64,000 nucleotides of DNA from contig JAGWAU010000001.1 in NCBI GenBank assembly GCA_021296255.1, positions 26,375-90,374 on the forward strand, given 5' to 3'. The notes beneath the pieces are model-generated. The model saw only the letters and a list, made by a program, of their open reading frames with translations. It was not told the origin of the DNA and ran no database searches. Below are positions 18,147 through 28,267 of this stretch, one piece after another (position 1 is the first letter of the stretch; each line of letters begins with the position of its first letter). The position numbers and the translations under genes were made by a program. This DNA is from Alphaproteobacteria bacterium (lineage in GTDB: Bacteria > Pseudomonadota > Alphaproteobacteria > UBA2966).

Positions 18147-20111
18147 ATGGGTAAAATCATCGGCATCGATCTCGGCACCACCAACTCCTGCGTCGCCGTC
18201 ATGGAGGGCGGTGACGCGAAAGTCATAGAGAACGCCGAGGGCGGACGAACGACGCCGTCCATGGTCGCCTTCACCGAGGATGGTGAGCGCCTCGTAGGAC
18301 AGCCCGCCAAACGCCAAGCCGTGACGAACCCCGAGAACACCCTGTTTGCGATCAAGCGCCTTATCGGGCGCACCTTCGACGATCCGATGACCCGGAAGGA
18401 CGTCGACATGGTGCCCTACAAGATCACCAAGGCGGACAGTGGTGATGCCTGGGTCGAAGCGCGCAACGAGACCTACGCGCCGAGTCAGATCAGCGCCTTC
18501 ATCCTGCAGAAAATGAAGGAGACGGCCGAGTCCTATGTGGGCGAGACGGTGGACGAGGCGGTCATCACGGTACCCGCCTACTTCAATGACGCTCAACGGC
18601 AAGCCACCAAAGATGCCGGCCGGATCGCCGGGCTTGACGTCAAGCGCATCATAAACGAGCCGACCGCCGCGGCGTTGGCGTACGGTCTGGATAAGGGCGA
18701 CAACCGGACCATCGCCGTCTACGACCTGGGCGGCGGCACCTTCGACATCTCCATCCTCGAGCTCGGCGACGGCGTATTCGAGGTCAAGTCGACGAACGGA
18801 GATACCTTCCTCGGCGGTGAGGACTTCGACAAGCGTATCATCGATTATCTCGCCGACGAGTTCAAGAAGGAGCAGGGCATCGACCTCCGCCAGGACAAAC
18901 TCGCCCTGCAACGGCTCAAGGAAGCAGCCGAGAAGGCCAAGATCGAACTGTCCAGCGCGACACAGACGGAAGTGAACCTGCCGTTCATCACGGCGGACCA
19001 GTCGGGACCGAAGCACCTCACCATGAAGATGACGCGGGCCAAGCTGGAGGCCCTGGTCGAGGACCTTGTCGAGCGAACCGTGGAGCCCTGCAAGCATGCG
19101 CTCAAGGACGCCGGCCTCTCCGCCGGCGACATCCAGGAAGTCGTGCTTGTCGGGGGCATGACCCGCATGCCCAAAGTGATCGAGACGGTGAAGAACTTCT
19201 TCGGCCGCGACCCCCACAAAGGGGTCAATCCCGACGAAGTCGTCGCGCTCGGCGCGGCCATCCAGGCGGGCGTGCTCCAGGGTGATATCAAGGACGTTCT
19301 GCTCCTGGACGTCACGCCGCTTTCGCTGGGTATCGAGACGCTCGGCGGGGTGTTTACGCGCCTGATCGAACGCAACACGACCATCCCCACGAAGAAGAGC
19401 CAGGTCTTCTCCACGGCGGAGGATAGTCAGAGCGCCGTCACCATTCGCGTTTTTCAGGGCGAGCGGGAGATGGCGTCCGACAACAAGCTGTTGGGCCAGT
19501 TCGACCTGGTCGGCATTCCGCCGGCGCCGCGTGGTATCCCTCAGATCGAGGTGACGTTCGACATCGATGCCAACGGCATCGTGAACGTTTCGGCCAAGGA
19601 CAAGGGCACGGGCAAAGAGCAGCAGATCCGGATCCAGGCGTCGGGCGGACTTTCCGATTCGGAAATCGAGCAGATGGTGAAGGACGCGGAACAGCATGCG
19701 TCGGAAGATCAGAAACGCCGCGAGCTTGCGGAGAGCCGAAATCAGGCCGAGGCGTTGATCCACGCCACCAACAAAAGCCTCGAAGAATTCGGTGATCAAG
19801 TCAGCGCCGAGGAGAAGTCGGCGATCGAAAGCGACCTCGAGGCCCTGAAGACGGCGATGGAGGGCGAAGACGCCGAGGAGATCCAAAGCAAGTCCCAGAA
19901 CCTGGCTCAGTCATCCATGAAACTCGGCGAGGCCATGTACAAGGCGCAGGCCGAAGAGGCTGGCGCCGGGCCCGATATGAGCGAGATGGGCGACGGGCCG
20001 TCAGCGGACGCGGGCGATGGATCCGGCGAGTCGATGGCCGGCGGTGACAATGTCGTCGACGCCGATTTCGAAGAGGTCGAAGACGAGGAAAAACGGGACA
20101 AGTCGGCCTAG
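18147..20111 (+). CDS. dnaK: Molecular chaperone DnaK (Hsp70)
   Basis: DnaK is the ATP-dependent Hsp70 chaperone. The 654-residue protein has an intact ATPase domain ([17 protein letters not shown] at the start, [16 protein letters not shown] near 195, and [12 protein letters not shown] near 335), a substrate-binding domain and an acidic C-terminal lid tail rich in Gly, Asp and Glu. A strong AAGGAG precedes the ATG. DnaJ follows 87 bases downstream in the same direction, with GrpE upstream. A possible heat-shock promoter is noted separately. Confidence 0.98.
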   Translation: MGKIIGIDLGTTNSCVAVMEGGDAKVIENAEGGRTTPSMVAFTEDGERLVGQPAKRQAVTNPENTLFAIKRLIGRTFDDPMTRKDVDMVPYKITKADSGDAWVEARNETYAPSQISAFILQKMKETAESYVGETVDEAVITVPAYFNDAQRQATKDAGRIAGLDVKRIINEPTAAALAYGLDKGDNRTIAVYDLGGGTFDISILELGDGVFEVKSTNGDTFLGGEDFDKRIIDYLADEFKKEQGIDLRQDKLALQRLKEAAEKAKIELSSATQTEVNLPFITADQSGPKHLTMKMTRAKLEALVEDLVERTVEPCKHALKDAGLSAGDIQEVVLVGGMTRMPKVIETVKNFFGRDPHKGVNPDEVVALGAAIQAGVLQGDIKDVLLLDVTPLSLGIETLGGVFTRLIERNTTIPTKKSQVFSTAEDSQSAVTIRVFQGEREMASDNKLLGQFDLVGIPPAPRGIPQIEVTFDIDANGIVNVSAKDKGTGKEQQIRIQASGGLSDSEIEQMVKDAEQHASEDQKRRELAESRNQAEALIHATNKSLEEFGDQVSAEEKSAIESDLEALKTAMEGEDAEEIQSKSQNLAQSSMKLGEAMYKAQAEEAGAGPDMSEMGDGPSADAGDGSGESMAGGDNVVDADFEEVEDEEKRDKSA

Positions 20112-20198
20112 ACCGGACCCGTGTCACGGACCGAGACGGGAACGAGCCCGCCCCGACCGTATTCGAACCGCGAATCGCTGCCCGCCGGAACCTAGCGC

Positions 20199-21335
20199 AT
20201 GGCCAAGTCGGATTACTACGATCTGCTCGGCGTCCAACGCAGCGCCTCACCGGACGACATCAAGAAGGCCTACCGGAAGCTGGCCATGAAATACCATCCG
20301 GACCAGAATCCGGATGACGCTGCCGCCGAACAAAAATTCAAGGAAGTCAGCGAGGCCTACGACGTTCTGTCCGACGGGCAAAAGCGTGCCGCCTACGATC
20401 AGTTCGGCCATGCCGCCTTCGATCAGACCGGGGGACCGGGGCCCGGCGGCTTCGAGTTTTCCTTCGGCGGCGGATCCTTCGCCGACGTCTTCGACGACCT
20501 GTTTGGTGAGTTCATGGGCGGTCAGCGGCGACCCCGGGGCGCCGGCGCTCGAGGGACCGACCTCCGTTACAACCTGGAGATCTCTCTTGAGGATGCCTTC
20601 AAAGGCCGCAAAGCCGAGGTCAACGTACCCTCGACCGTGTCCTGCGAGGGTTGCCGCGGCACCGGAGCACGCGACGCTGCGGAACCGACAGCCTGTGGCA
20701 CGTGCCAGGGCGCGGGCAAGGTTCGTGCCCAGCAGGGTTTCTTCACGATCGAACGCACCTGTCCGACCTGTCAGGGCGCAGGCTACGTCATCGAGGATCC
20801 CTGCCCAACCTGCCGCGGCAGCGGCCGGACGGCCAAGACGAGGACCCTCAATGTCGACATCCCTCAAGGCGTCGAGGATGGGACGCGGATCCGACTCTCG
20901 GGTGAGGGTGAGGCTGGCGCGCGCGGCGCGCCGCCGGGCGATCTCTACATTTTTATCTCCATCCAGCCGCACAACCTGTTCCAGCGCGATGGCTTGAGTC
21001 TTCACTGCCGGGTGCCGATCCCGATGACTACCGCCGCCCTTGGCGGCGAAGTCGAGGTGCCGACCCTCGACGGCAGACGCTCCCGGGTGTCCATCCCGGC
21101 CGGCACGCAGACGGGCACACAATTCCGCCTGAAGGGCAAGGGCATGCCTGCCTTACGCGGCCGTGGCGTTGGCGACCTCTATATCCAGTCCACCGTCGAG
21201 ACACCCCGCAACCTGACCTCGCGCCAGAAGGACCTGCTGCGCGAGTTCGAAAGAGGCGGCAGCGAGAAGACCAATCCCGAATCCGAGAGCTTCCTGTCCA
21301 AAGTCAAGGATATGTGGGAGGACCTCACCGAATAG
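20199..21335 (+). CDS. dnaJ: Co-chaperone DnaJ (Hsp40)
   Basis: DnaJ stimulates DnaK ATPase activity and delivers unfolded substrates. The 378-residue protein has a J domain with His33-Pro34-Asp35, a Gly/Phe-rich linker (about 72-110) and four zinc-binding CxxCxGxG repeats ([32 protein letters not shown]). The two C-terminal beta domains follow. It is complete and is transcribed with dnaK. DapB follows after 119 bases. Confidence 0.97.
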   Translation: MAKSDYYDLLGVQRSASPDDIKKAYRKLAMKYHPDQNPDDAAAEQKFKEVSEAYDVLSDGQKRAAYDQFGHAAFDQTGGPGPGGFEFSFGGGSFADVFDDLFGEFMGGQRRPRGAGARGTDLRYNLEISLEDAFKGRKAEVNVPSTVSCEGCRGTGARDAAEPTACGTCQGAGKVRAQQGFFTIERTCPTCQGAGYVIEDPCPTCRGSGRTAKTRTLNVDIPQGVEDGTRIRLSGEGEAGARGAPPGDLYIFISIQPHNLFQRDGLSLHCRVPIPMTTAALGGEVEVPTLDGRRSRVSIPAGTQTGTQFRLKGKGMPALRGRGVGDLYIQSTVETPRNLTSRQKDLLREFERGGSEKTNPESESFLSKVKDMWEDLTE

Positions 21336-21454
21336 GTGGGTACTCCGCGGCGACGACCCCGAAGCACCACGATTTCTCCTCGATTTCCCTTCGTTTGCTC
21401 GGCGCTGGCGAGCCGGTAAGGTGTCCGCACCAACGCGCCGTGGGGAGTGGGACA

Positions 21455-22282
21455 ATGACCACCGAAGCGACGAACGAGATCAAGGTCGGAATTACCGGCT
21501 GTGCAGGACGCATGGGGCGGGTGCTGCTGCGGCAGGTCGCCGGACACGGGCGATGTGCCATCGTCGGCGGCAGCGAGCACGGGGACAACGAGGCCATCGG
21601 CCTCGACATCGGTGAGCTTGCCGGCATCGGAACCCTGGGACTTACCGTGGAGCGGAGCGCCAAACCCGTGTTCGAGGCAGCGGACGTGATCCTCGATTTC
21701 ACGGCACCGGCCGCGACGGCCCGCCATGCGGAGCTCGCAGCGGAAACTGGCGCCGCCTTGGTGGCCGGAACCACGGGACTGGACCCCGACCAGGAGAAGG
21801 CCGTTACGGAAGCGTCCGCCAAGACGGCCATCGTACGTGCCGCGAACATGAGCGTCGGTGTCAATCTTCTGCTCTCCCTGACCCGGCGCGTCGCCGCCAC
21901 GCTTGGACCCGACTTCGACATCGAAATCCTTGAGATGCACCACCGGCACAAGGTGGATGCACCGTCGGGCACCGCGTTGGCGCTCGGCCGCGCGGCGGCA
22001 TCGGGTCGCGGCGTCAACCACGACGACGTTGCCGATCGTGGACGCGACGGCATCACCGGCGAGCGCCGGCGTGGCGATATCGGGTACGCCGCACTGCGCG
22101 GAGGAAACGTCGCGGGCGAGCACGCTGTAATCTTCGCCGCGGATAACGAACGCGTCGAACTCGTCCATAAGGCGACCGACCGGGCGATATTCGCGCGCGG
22201 CGCCCTCGCTGCCGCGATCTGGCTCAAGGGCAAGCCCCCGGGGCTGTATTCGATGGCCGATGTCTTGGGCGTAGAGGCCTGA
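21455..22282 (+). CDS. dapB: 4-hydroxy-tetrahydrodipicolinate reductase
   Basis: DapB makes tetrahydrodipicolinate in the diaminopimelate/lysine pathway using NAD(P)H. The ATG at 21455 follows GGGGAG and gives 275 residues. The nucleotide-binding GITGCAGRMGR lies at the N-terminus and the catalytic region reads EMHHRHKVDAPSGTA. The upstream extension of the frame has no protein-like sequence. It lies downstream of dnaKJ, a common order in alphaproteobacteria. Confidence 0.96.
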   Translation: MTTEATNEIKVGITGCAGRMGRVLLRQVAGHGRCAIVGGSEHGDNEAIGLDIGELAGIGTLGLTVERSAKPVFEAADVILDFTAPAATARHAELAAETGAALVAGTTGLDPDQEKAVTEASAKTAIVRAANMSVGVNLLLSLTRRVAATLGPDFDIEILEMHHRHKVDAPSGTALALGRAAASGRGVNHDDVADRGRDGITGERRRGDIGYAALRGGNVAGEHAVIFAADNERVELVHKATDRAIFARGALAAAIWLKGKPPGLYSMADVLGVEA

Positions 22283-22291
22283 GAACGGTGA

Positions 22292-23173
22292 TCAAGGTCG
22301 CCGCGTTACCACGATTCCGGCAAGGATGATCAGCAGGGCGAACAAGGACCGAAGGGTCGGGGTCTCGCCCGCCAGCATGACGCCGAGACCGACGCCGACA
22401 GGCGGGATCAGGTAGTTTACGAACGACACGAACGTCGCGCCGACCGTGCGGACGAGCCGGAAATAGACGATATAGGCAAGCGTCGTGCTCAGCACGCCGA
22501 GCGCCGCGATCGCGATCACGGACTCCTGCGACGGCGCGAGCTCCCACGGATGATCCACGACGGTGCTCACCGGCACCGCCCAGGCGGTTGCGCAGACGAG
22601 GGCCGCGGCTGCCGCACTCGCCGATGACCCGGCGGTCACGCGGCGGGCCAGGATATTCGTACAGGCGTAGGAGAGCGCCGCGCCCACGACGGCCAGTTGG
22701 GAGAGCGCGGTGATCCCCAAACCGGCCAAGGCGTCCCAGCCGACCAGGACGACAACGCCTATCAAGCCAAGACAAGTCCCGCCAAACCGCCGGACACTCA
22801 GGCGCTCGTCTTCCGTGAAGACGTGAGCCAACACCGCCGTGAACAACGGTACCGTGGCGATGAGAATTGCCGCGAGCCCGCTGTCGATCCGAATCTCGCC
22901 CCACCCGATCAGAGCGAAGGGGACGACATTGCCGAACAACCCCATCAGGGCGAACAACGTCCAATCGTACGACGTGGCCGGCAACCGATGACCCAGCAGC
23001 ACGACGTAGGACAGCATGAATACCGTGGCGATCACCAGGCGCCCGGCCACGATCGTGAATGGGGGTACGGTTGCGACGGCGATCTTGATCAGGAGAAAAG
23101 CGGCTCCCCACATCAGCGCGAGCGCCGCGAGCAAGAGATAGTCGCTGCCGGTGGGGGCCGGTCGAAGGGACAT
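22292..23173 (-). CDS. EamA-family (DMT superfamily) transporter
   Basis: A 293-residue membrane protein with ten predicted hydrophobic helices arranged as two EamA repeats, typical of drug/metabolite exporters. The first helix reads LLLAALALMWGAAFLLIKIA and the second repeat begins around residue 150. The ATG at 23173 is chosen; a GTG nine bases upstream is possible. It converges on dapB with a 9-base gap. The substrate cannot be predicted. Confidence 0.9.
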   Translation of the reverse strand: MSLRPAPTGSDYLLLAALALMWGAAFLLIKIAVATVPPFTIVAGRLVIATVFMLSYVVLLGHRLPATSYDWTLFALMGLFGNVVPFALIGWGEIRIDSGLAAILIATVPLFTAVLAHVFTEDERLSVRRFGGTCLGLIGVVVLVGWDALAGLGITALSQLAVVGAALSYACTNILARRVTAGSSASAAAAALVCATAWAVPVSTVVDHPWELAPSQESVIAIAALGVLSTTLAYIVYFRLVRTVGATFVSFVNYLIPPVGVGLGVMLAGETPTLRSLFALLIILAGIVVTRRP

Positions 23174-23311
23174 GGGCGACACCCCCGCGGACGGTGGTGC
23201 GATGACTCGGGCCGCGCGTGTGTATCAGGTGCCTAGCCAGGCGGCAAGCGTGCCGCTCCATATCACTCCATGGCGCGCAGGGTAGGACATCGATGCCAAG
23301 CGGACACCGGA

Positions 23312-24193
23312 TCAAGCCGCCGTCTGCCCCCGTTCCTCGTGCCGGGCGGCCTCCCACCCCAGGAGGGCGCGCTTGCGGACATGACCCCAGCGGTAGCCGG
23401 TGATCAGGCCCGATTTATGAATCACCCGGTGGCAAGGCACGAGATAGGAAACCGAATTGCGGCCGACGGCCGATCCCACCGCGCGCGAAGCGTTCGGCTT
23501 CCCGAGATAGGCTCCCAAGGCTTCATAGGTGGTCACGCAGCCCGGCGGTATCCGCATCAACGCCTCCCAGACGCGAATCTGGAAATTCGTGCCCTTGAGG
23601 ACGAGACGGAGCGGTTGTCCCCGACCGATGTCGTCGCCGAAGATCCGCGCCGCGACCAGAGAGGTCGCTCGGGGTTCATGTCGAAGCGCGGCCAAGGACC
23701 ATTGGGCGCCGAGATTCCGGAGCGCGGATTCGCGGTCGCTCTCGACGAAGGCGAGGCCGCAGACCCCCCTTTCGGTGAGAAAGATCAGACACTCGCCGAA
23801 GGGCGACGAATGGAACCCGTAACGGACAATCAAGCCGGACCCGAGCTCCTTGTACTCACCCGGCGTCATAGCCTCGCAAGACACGAACAGATCGTGCAAG
23901 CGCCCCGGACCCGACAGGCCGACCTCGAAGGCAGCGTCCAAGACGCTGCGCGACTCACGCAGGGCCTCCTTCGCATAGCCGACGGTGAGGTATTGCAGAA
24001 ACCGCTTGGGCGTGATCCCCGCCCAACGGCGGAACAGCCGCTGGAAGTGAAACTCGCTCATGTTCACGGCGGCGGCGACGTCGGACAGTTCCGGTTGATC
24101 GCGGACATGGTCCTCGAGATATCGGATGGCCGCGCCGACCCGCTCATAGTCCCGCGCCTTTTGTGTGGAGGTTTGCCGTTTCACTTCAGTCAT
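23312..24193 (-). CDS. AraC-type HTH fused to O6-methylguanine-DNA methyltransferase
   Basis: A 293-residue fusion. Residues about 15-115 form an AraC-type helix-turn-helix (YERVGAAIRYLEDH... MSEFHFQRLFRRWAGITPKRFLQYL). The rest is a suicidal DNA alkyltransferase with the active-site motif VPCHRVI (Cys254 from this start). The protein repairs O6-alkylguanine and may regulate repair genes. Unlike E. coli Ada, the N-terminal cysteine-rich metal domain that senses methylphosphotriesters is missing, so how it would be switched on is unclear. ATG 24193 matches relatives; 24271 is an upstream alternative. Confidence 0.9.
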   Translation of the reverse strand: MTEVKRQTSTQKARDYERVGAAIRYLEDHVRDQPELSDVAAAVNMSEFHFQRLFRRWAGITPKRFLQYLTVGYAKEALRESRSVLDAAFEVGLSGPGRLHDLFVSCEAMTPGEYKELGSGLIVRYGFHSSPFGECLIFLTERGVCGLAFVESDRESALRNLGAQWSLAALRHEPRATSLVAARIFGDDIGRGQPLRLVLKGTNFQIRVWEALMRIPPGCVTTYEALGAYLGKPNASRAVGSAVGRNSVSYLVPCHRVIHKSGLITGYRWGHVRKRALLGWEAARHEERGQTAA

Positions 24194-24340
24194 CCCGTAT
24201 TCCGCGACATTGCCTGCGTCCGAGACGAGCTTCGGTCGCAAGGACTCGTTCGTGCCGTCTCCGTGGCTCATGCGGGAGAACGTGGCAGTTCGCGGTGCGT
24301 ACGACCACCCGATTCTTGCTGACCTGTCAGCCGTGTCTCG

Positions 24341-24859
24341 TCACGGTGATCGCACTTGGGGCAGTTCCCGCCAGCGTGCCAGAGCATCCCGGAGGGCGTT
24401 CGCGAACTCCAGACGCTCCTCGGCCGTGAGGAACCCTCCCAGACTGACTTGCCGTCCGTGGCTCGAGAGAACGAGCCGGCTGTCGTGGCGAGGGGGCGAT
24501 TCGAGGGTCACCCGTACCCAATAGGGCGCAAAACGCCACTCGCGAAGCCGCCCGTTCGGGAACTGCCGGGTCACGATCAGTTCATCGCCACTCAGGGACA
24601 CAGTCTCCACGAGGCGTCCCGAACGGTAGTTGAGGCGGAACGCCAGGTAGAGAAGCGCGACGTCGAGGCCGAAGAACCCGAACACGGGCCACGCCCCGAC
24701 TGACAGAAAAGCCAGTCCAGCCGTAAAGCAGAGCGCGGAGACCGCGGCCATCAGCAGCCAAAACCCCAAGGGACTCAGCGACCGATGTGGCCGCAGCTCG
24801 GCGTCGAACAGCGGTCTTTGACGATCCGGGTCCCGAGTCACGTGCGGGGGTAGATGCAT
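24341..24859 (-). CDS. DUF2244 membrane protein
   Basis: A 172-residue protein with two close transmembrane helices near the N-terminus (about 32-55 and 57-73) followed by a soluble beta-rich region, the layout of DUF2244. The N-terminal FDAELRPHRSLSPLGF and the later WRFAPYWVRVTLE are family features. It is divergent from nth, a neighbourhood often seen in alphaproteobacteria. The function is unknown. Confidence 0.85.
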   Translation of the reverse strand: MHLPPHVTRDPDRQRPLFDAELRPHRSLSPLGFWLLMAAVSALCFTAGLAFLSVGAWPVFGFFGLDVALLYLAFRLNYRSGRLVETVSLSGDELIVTRQFPNGRLREWRFAPYWVRVTLESPPRHDSRLVLSSHGRQVSLGGFLTAEERLEFANALRDALARWRELPQVRSP

Positions 24860-24967
24860 GTCCGGATGTTAGATTGGGCGGGGCACAGTCGGCAAACCGC
24901 TCCGATACCCCGTCGAACAGGTGCAGCCCTTTACCGGTGCCGATGAGACTCGATATACGATGACGCC

Positions 24968-25603
24968 ATGAGGCGCGCCAACGTCGACGAGATGTTCAAA
25001 CGGCTGTCCACCGAGAACCCGGCACCCAGGACCGAACTCGTCTCCACCTCCCCCTTCACGATGCTGGTCGCCGTCGTGCTCTCGGCCCAGGCCACGGACG
25101 TCGGCGTCAACAAGGCGACTCCGGCGCTGTTCGCCGCGGCCGACACGCCGGAGAAGATGGTCAGGCTGGGGGAGGCCGAAGTCAGGAACTACATCCGTTC
25201 CATCGGCCTGTACCAGGCGAAGGCCAGGAACATCATCGCTCTCAGCAAAATGCTGATCGAGGAGCATGGCGGTGAGGTTCCGGACGACCGGGAGGCTCTG
25301 GAAAAGCTTCCCGGCGTCGGGCGCAAGACGGCAAACGTGGTCCTCAACAATGTCTACAACCGGCCGACCATCGCGGTGGACACCCACGTGTTCCGGGTTT
25401 CGAACCGGACCGGCCTCGCGCCGGGGGAGACACCGCTCGCCGTCGAGCAGAAGCTGGAGAAGGTCGTCCCCGAGACCTGGAAACTGCACGCGCATCATTG
25501 GCTCATCTTGCATGGGCGTTACGTCTGCAAGGCGCGAAAGCCCGATTGTCCGACCTGTACCGTTGCCGATCTGTGTGCCTACAAGGCCAAAACCATGGCC
25601 TGA
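24968..25603 (+). CDS. nth: Endonuclease III
   Basis: Nth is a bifunctional DNA glycosylase/AP lyase for oxidised pyrimidines. The 211-residue protein aligns without gaps to E. coli numbering at key positions: catalytic Lys120 (LPGVGRKTANVV), Asp138 (VDTHVFR) and the [4Fe-4S] cysteines 187, 194, 197 and 203. It appears complete. It is convergent with the lipoprotein gene that follows, with 11 bases between them. Confidence 0.97.
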   Translation: MRRANVDEMFKRLSTENPAPRTELVSTSPFTMLVAVVLSAQATDVGVNKATPALFAAADTPEKMVRLGEAEVRNYIRSIGLYQAKARNIIALSKMLIEEHGGEVPDDREALEKLPGVGRKTANVVLNNVYNRPTIAVDTHVFRVSNRTGLAPGETPLAVEQKLEKVVPETWKLHAHHWLILHGRYVCKARKPDCPTCTVADLCAYKAKTMA

Positions 25604-25614
25604 AGCATTCGGGT

Positions 25615-26349
25615 TCATCCCCCTTGGCGACGGTGATCGAGGAGCAGGCGTTCAAAGCATCCAGGCGGCACCGCATCGATCCCGCCGCGAGGCAGCAACT
25701 CGACATGGGTCACTTGGTAATCCGCGCCCGCCGCGCTTTCATACAGATAAACGTGCAGGACGCAGCTGTCCCCGGAGAACTGCCAGAACTCCGCCGACGG
25801 TTCACGCCGCAACAATGCGGGTGTCCCGAGCCGGCTCAGGAGATCGCCGCGCCCGACGCCGATGAGCGAAGTCGGCGGTACCTCCGGGTCGGGTTCCTCC
25901 GACACCACTTCCTTCGGCTCGACCGATACCGTCTCGACGCTTCGAGGCGCCTGATCGGCCGAGCTTTCCTCTGGGCGCCTGTCAAGTTCCGGCGTCTCCG
26001 CGACAACCGTTACCGTTGCGGCGTCCCGGGTTTCGGCTTCGGCCAGCATGTCGCTCGCCGTCGAGCTCTCGGCCGTTCCGCCTTCATCCCGTTCGACCGC
26101 CTTTTCGGGCGCGAGCGCGGCTACTTCCGGTTCGGAGGGTGCCGCCGGGGCCGTGGTCGGGGACAGCCCTACAGCCACCACAGCCGGTCGCGGCGGCGGC
26201 GCGTAAGAGGCGGCCGGTGGGGCCTCTCCCGTGTGGAGGCATCCCGCGGTACTCAAAGCCACGAGGCCAGCCAGAATCCACCCGTGACACGGGGCGGGCC
26301 GCGGCACCGCTGTCCGTACAGGGCGGACTTTCTTCGACCCGACGCTCAC
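25615..26349 (-). CDS. Uncharacterised lipoprotein with acidic/Pro-rich linker
   Basis: A 244-residue protein with an Arg-rich N-terminus, a hydrophobic segment and a lipobox-like TAGC (Cys37). Residues about 45-150 are low-complexity Ala/Pro/Glu/Val sequence. The C-terminal 80 residues form a compact domain beginning LIGVGRGDLLSRLGTP, with EFWQFSGDSCVLHVYLY. This last part resembles BamE/SmpA-like or similar small periplasmic domains, but I cannot name a family. The GTG start overlaps the stop of the upstream EI24 gene as GTGA, so the two are translated together. Confidence 0.75.
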   Translation of the reverse strand: MSVGSKKVRPVRTAVPRPAPCHGWILAGLVALSTAGCLHTGEAPPAASYAPPPRPAVVAVGLSPTTAPAAPSEPEVAALAPEKAVERDEGGTAESSTASDMLAEAETRDAATVTVVAETPELDRRPEESSADQAPRSVETVSVEPKEVVSEEPDPEVPPTSLIGVGRGDLLSRLGTPALLRREPSAEFWQFSGDSCVLHVYLYESAAGADYQVTHVELLPRGGIDAVPPGCFERLLLDHRRQGG

Positions 26350-27026
26350 GCCGCCTCATCCGCGTGCAGCAACCGAAAGATATGCGCCATGGCCGCCACG
26401 CCAATGACGGGCGCAAACAGATTCACGATCGGTATGGTGAACAAGAAGGTAATAACGACCCCCGACAGGAACAGGCGCCGCCTGTTGGCCTTGCGAAGCA
26501 TCTCCGCCGCGCCCGCGTCCAACCGCCTCAGCGAGACGAGCTCGTAATACTCACGGCTCAGCAAGTAACCATTGAGACAATAGAAGATCGCCAGAGCGAG
26601 CGGCGGAAACCAGAACGTAATCAGATAGAGGGGAAGCGCCAGCAAATTGAGCGCGAGGGTCACGCCGGCGAAGCGCAACGACACCACGATTGCCGTCGAG
26701 ATGGGGACTGATCGCGCCGGCGGATCGTCCGGGTAATGACGCTCCTCCACGGCCGCCACGATCTCCTCGAGAAACAGGGCGACGAAGAAAGAGACCACGG
26801 CGGGAAACAACAGCCACGTCACCACGGCCACGGCGACGCCACCCAGGACGCCGACAAGCCATTCGATCAGCCAAAACGTGAAGAAGTCCGTTCCCGCGAG
26901 GAATAACCAGACCACGACCGCGAGGCCGGTGAACACTGCGACCGCCAACGACAGCGAGCGCAGCAGAACCCGACGGAAAGCGGGATCGGACAGCTGGCGT
27001 ATGGCGAGCGCGAACGGCCTGATCAC
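26346..27026 (-). CDS. EI24/CysZ-like membrane protein
   Basis: A 226-residue integral membrane protein of the EI24 family with about five hydrophobic segments (25-48, 53-85, 115-140, 145-160, 188-215). Relatives include CysZ, which helps sulfate uptake in enterobacteria. A sulfate role is not supported by neighbours here. The start is a GTG. It overlaps the following lipoprotein gene by four bases. Confidence 0.85.
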   Translation of the reverse strand: MIRPFALAIRQLSDPAFRRVLLRSLSLAVAVFTGLAVVVWLFLAGTDFFTFWLIEWLVGVLGGVAVAVVTWLLFPAVVSFFVALFLEEIVAAVEERHYPDDPPARSVPISTAIVVSLRFAGVTLALNLLALPLYLITFWFPPLALAIFYCLNGYLLSREYYELVSLRRLDAGAAEMLRKANRRRLFLSGVVITFLFTIPIVNLFAPVIGVAAMAHIFRLLHADEAA

Positions 27027-27234
27027 GAGACACCATCATTCAATCGGCTGACCCCGTGTACCGCCTCGCTCCATCAGCGACAAGAGCACGCGTGAGCACA
27101 CTTCGAAAACCGAGACCGGCGGTTTTGTCGCACACGATCATGCTGCCCCTCCCGCCGCGCGGATGGTTGTGCACTCTGTCGCCGCAAATCGTGCCGTGGT
27201 AGTTTGCGGCGCGATCTGGCAACCGTGGTGGGCA
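27027..27234. other. Divergent intergenic region with one small hairpin
   Basis: The region separates the EI24 gene and the adenosine-kinase-like gene. It holds a perfect 7-bp repeat, AAAACCG (27106-27112) with CGGTTTT (27120-27126). No convincing promoter or gene is seen. Confidence 0.3.
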
Positions 27235-28236
27235 ATGAGCGGTGGTCCCCTTGATGTCGTAGGCATCGGAAACGCGATTGTCGACGTGTTATCGCACGCC
27301 GATGATGAATTCCTGGTTCGCGAAGGCCTCGTCAAGGGCAGCATGGCCTTGATCGACACTGTCCGCGCGGAAGCCCTGTATGACTCCATGGGGCCGGCCA
27401 TCGAAGTATCGGGCGGCTCGGCCGCGAACACCGTCGCCGGTCTGGCAGGCTTTGGAGGACGGGCCGGCTTCGTGGGTCGAGTCCGTGACGATCAGCTGGG
27501 CGCCGTGTTCGCCCACGATTTGCGAGCGCTCGGTGTCGAGTTCGACGTTGCCCCGGCGACGGAAGGACCGCCTACCGGACGCTGCCTGATCCTGGTCACG
27601 CCCGACGCCCAGAGAACCCTGAACACGTACCTGGGCGCGGGCGCCGCCCTCGGTCCCGACGACGTCGACGAGGCCCAGGTCGCATGCGCGCAGATCACGT
27701 ATTTGGAAGGGTATCTCTGGGACCCCCCTGCCGCAAAGGAGGCGTTTCGAAAGGCGTCGGCGGTCGCGCACGCGTCCGGGCGGAAGATCGCGTTTTCGTT
27801 GTCCGACTCTTTTTGCGTGGGTCGATGGCGAGAGGAGTTCGTTCACTTGGCGGAGCACGAAATCGACGTGCTCTTCGCCAACGAGGATGAGATCAGGTCC
27901 CTCTACCAAGCGAACTCCTTCGACGACGCCCTGCGGCACGTCCGGGGACATTGCGAGACCGCGGCGCTGACGCGCTCGGAAAAGGGATCGGTCATCGTCT
28001 CCGGCGATGAGATCCATGTCATCGACCCGGAGCCCGTCGCGTCCGTCGTCGACACGACCGGGGCCGGAGACCTCTACGCGGCCGGTTTCCTGTTCGGGCT
28101 GGCGCGAGGTTTGGATCTGTTCACCTGCGGTCGGCTCGGTTCGATCGCCGCTAGTGAAGTGATCAGCCACATGGGCGCGCGCCCCGAGATCTCGCTTGCC
28201 GAGTTGGCCAAGCGCAAGTTGGGCGAGATCGCGTGA
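27235..28236 (+). CDS. PfkB-family sugar/nucleoside kinase, adenosine-kinase-like
   Basis: A 333-residue ribokinase-fold kinase. The N-terminal MSGGPLDVVGIGNAIVDVLS and GGSAANTVAGLAGFGG are typical of the adenosine-kinase-like branch in alphaproteobacteria. The catalytic anion-hole motif DTTGAGDLYAAGF lies near residue 275. ATG 27235 is chosen over longer in-frame starts that add hydrophobic, unrelated sequence. It likely phosphorylates adenosine or a related nucleoside. An adenylate cyclase gene starts 31 bases downstream, so both may belong to one adenine-nucleotide-related operon. Confidence 0.88.
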   Translation: MSGGPLDVVGIGNAIVDVLSHADDEFLVREGLVKGSMALIDTVRAEALYDSMGPAIEVSGGSAANTVAGLAGFGGRAGFVGRVRDDQLGAVFAHDLRALGVEFDVAPATEGPPTGRCLILVTPDAQRTLNTYLGAGAALGPDDVDEAQVACAQITYLEGYLWDPPAAKEAFRKASAVAHASGRKIAFSLSDSFCVGRWREEFVHLAEHEIDVLFANEDEIRSLYQANSFDDALRHVRGHCETAALTRSEKGSVIVSGDEIHVIDPEPVASVVDTTGAGDLYAAGFLFGLARGLDLFTCGRLGSIAASEVISHMGARPEISLAELAKRKLGEIA

Positions 28237-28267
28237 CCGGTCGCTAGCCATCTCGCGATCCGGCCCC

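Noticed and set aside
18087..19886. Minus-strand open frame of 599 codons
   Set aside because: It is exactly antisense to dnaK, is low in protein-like features, and is explained by G+C-rich codon usage in the real gene.
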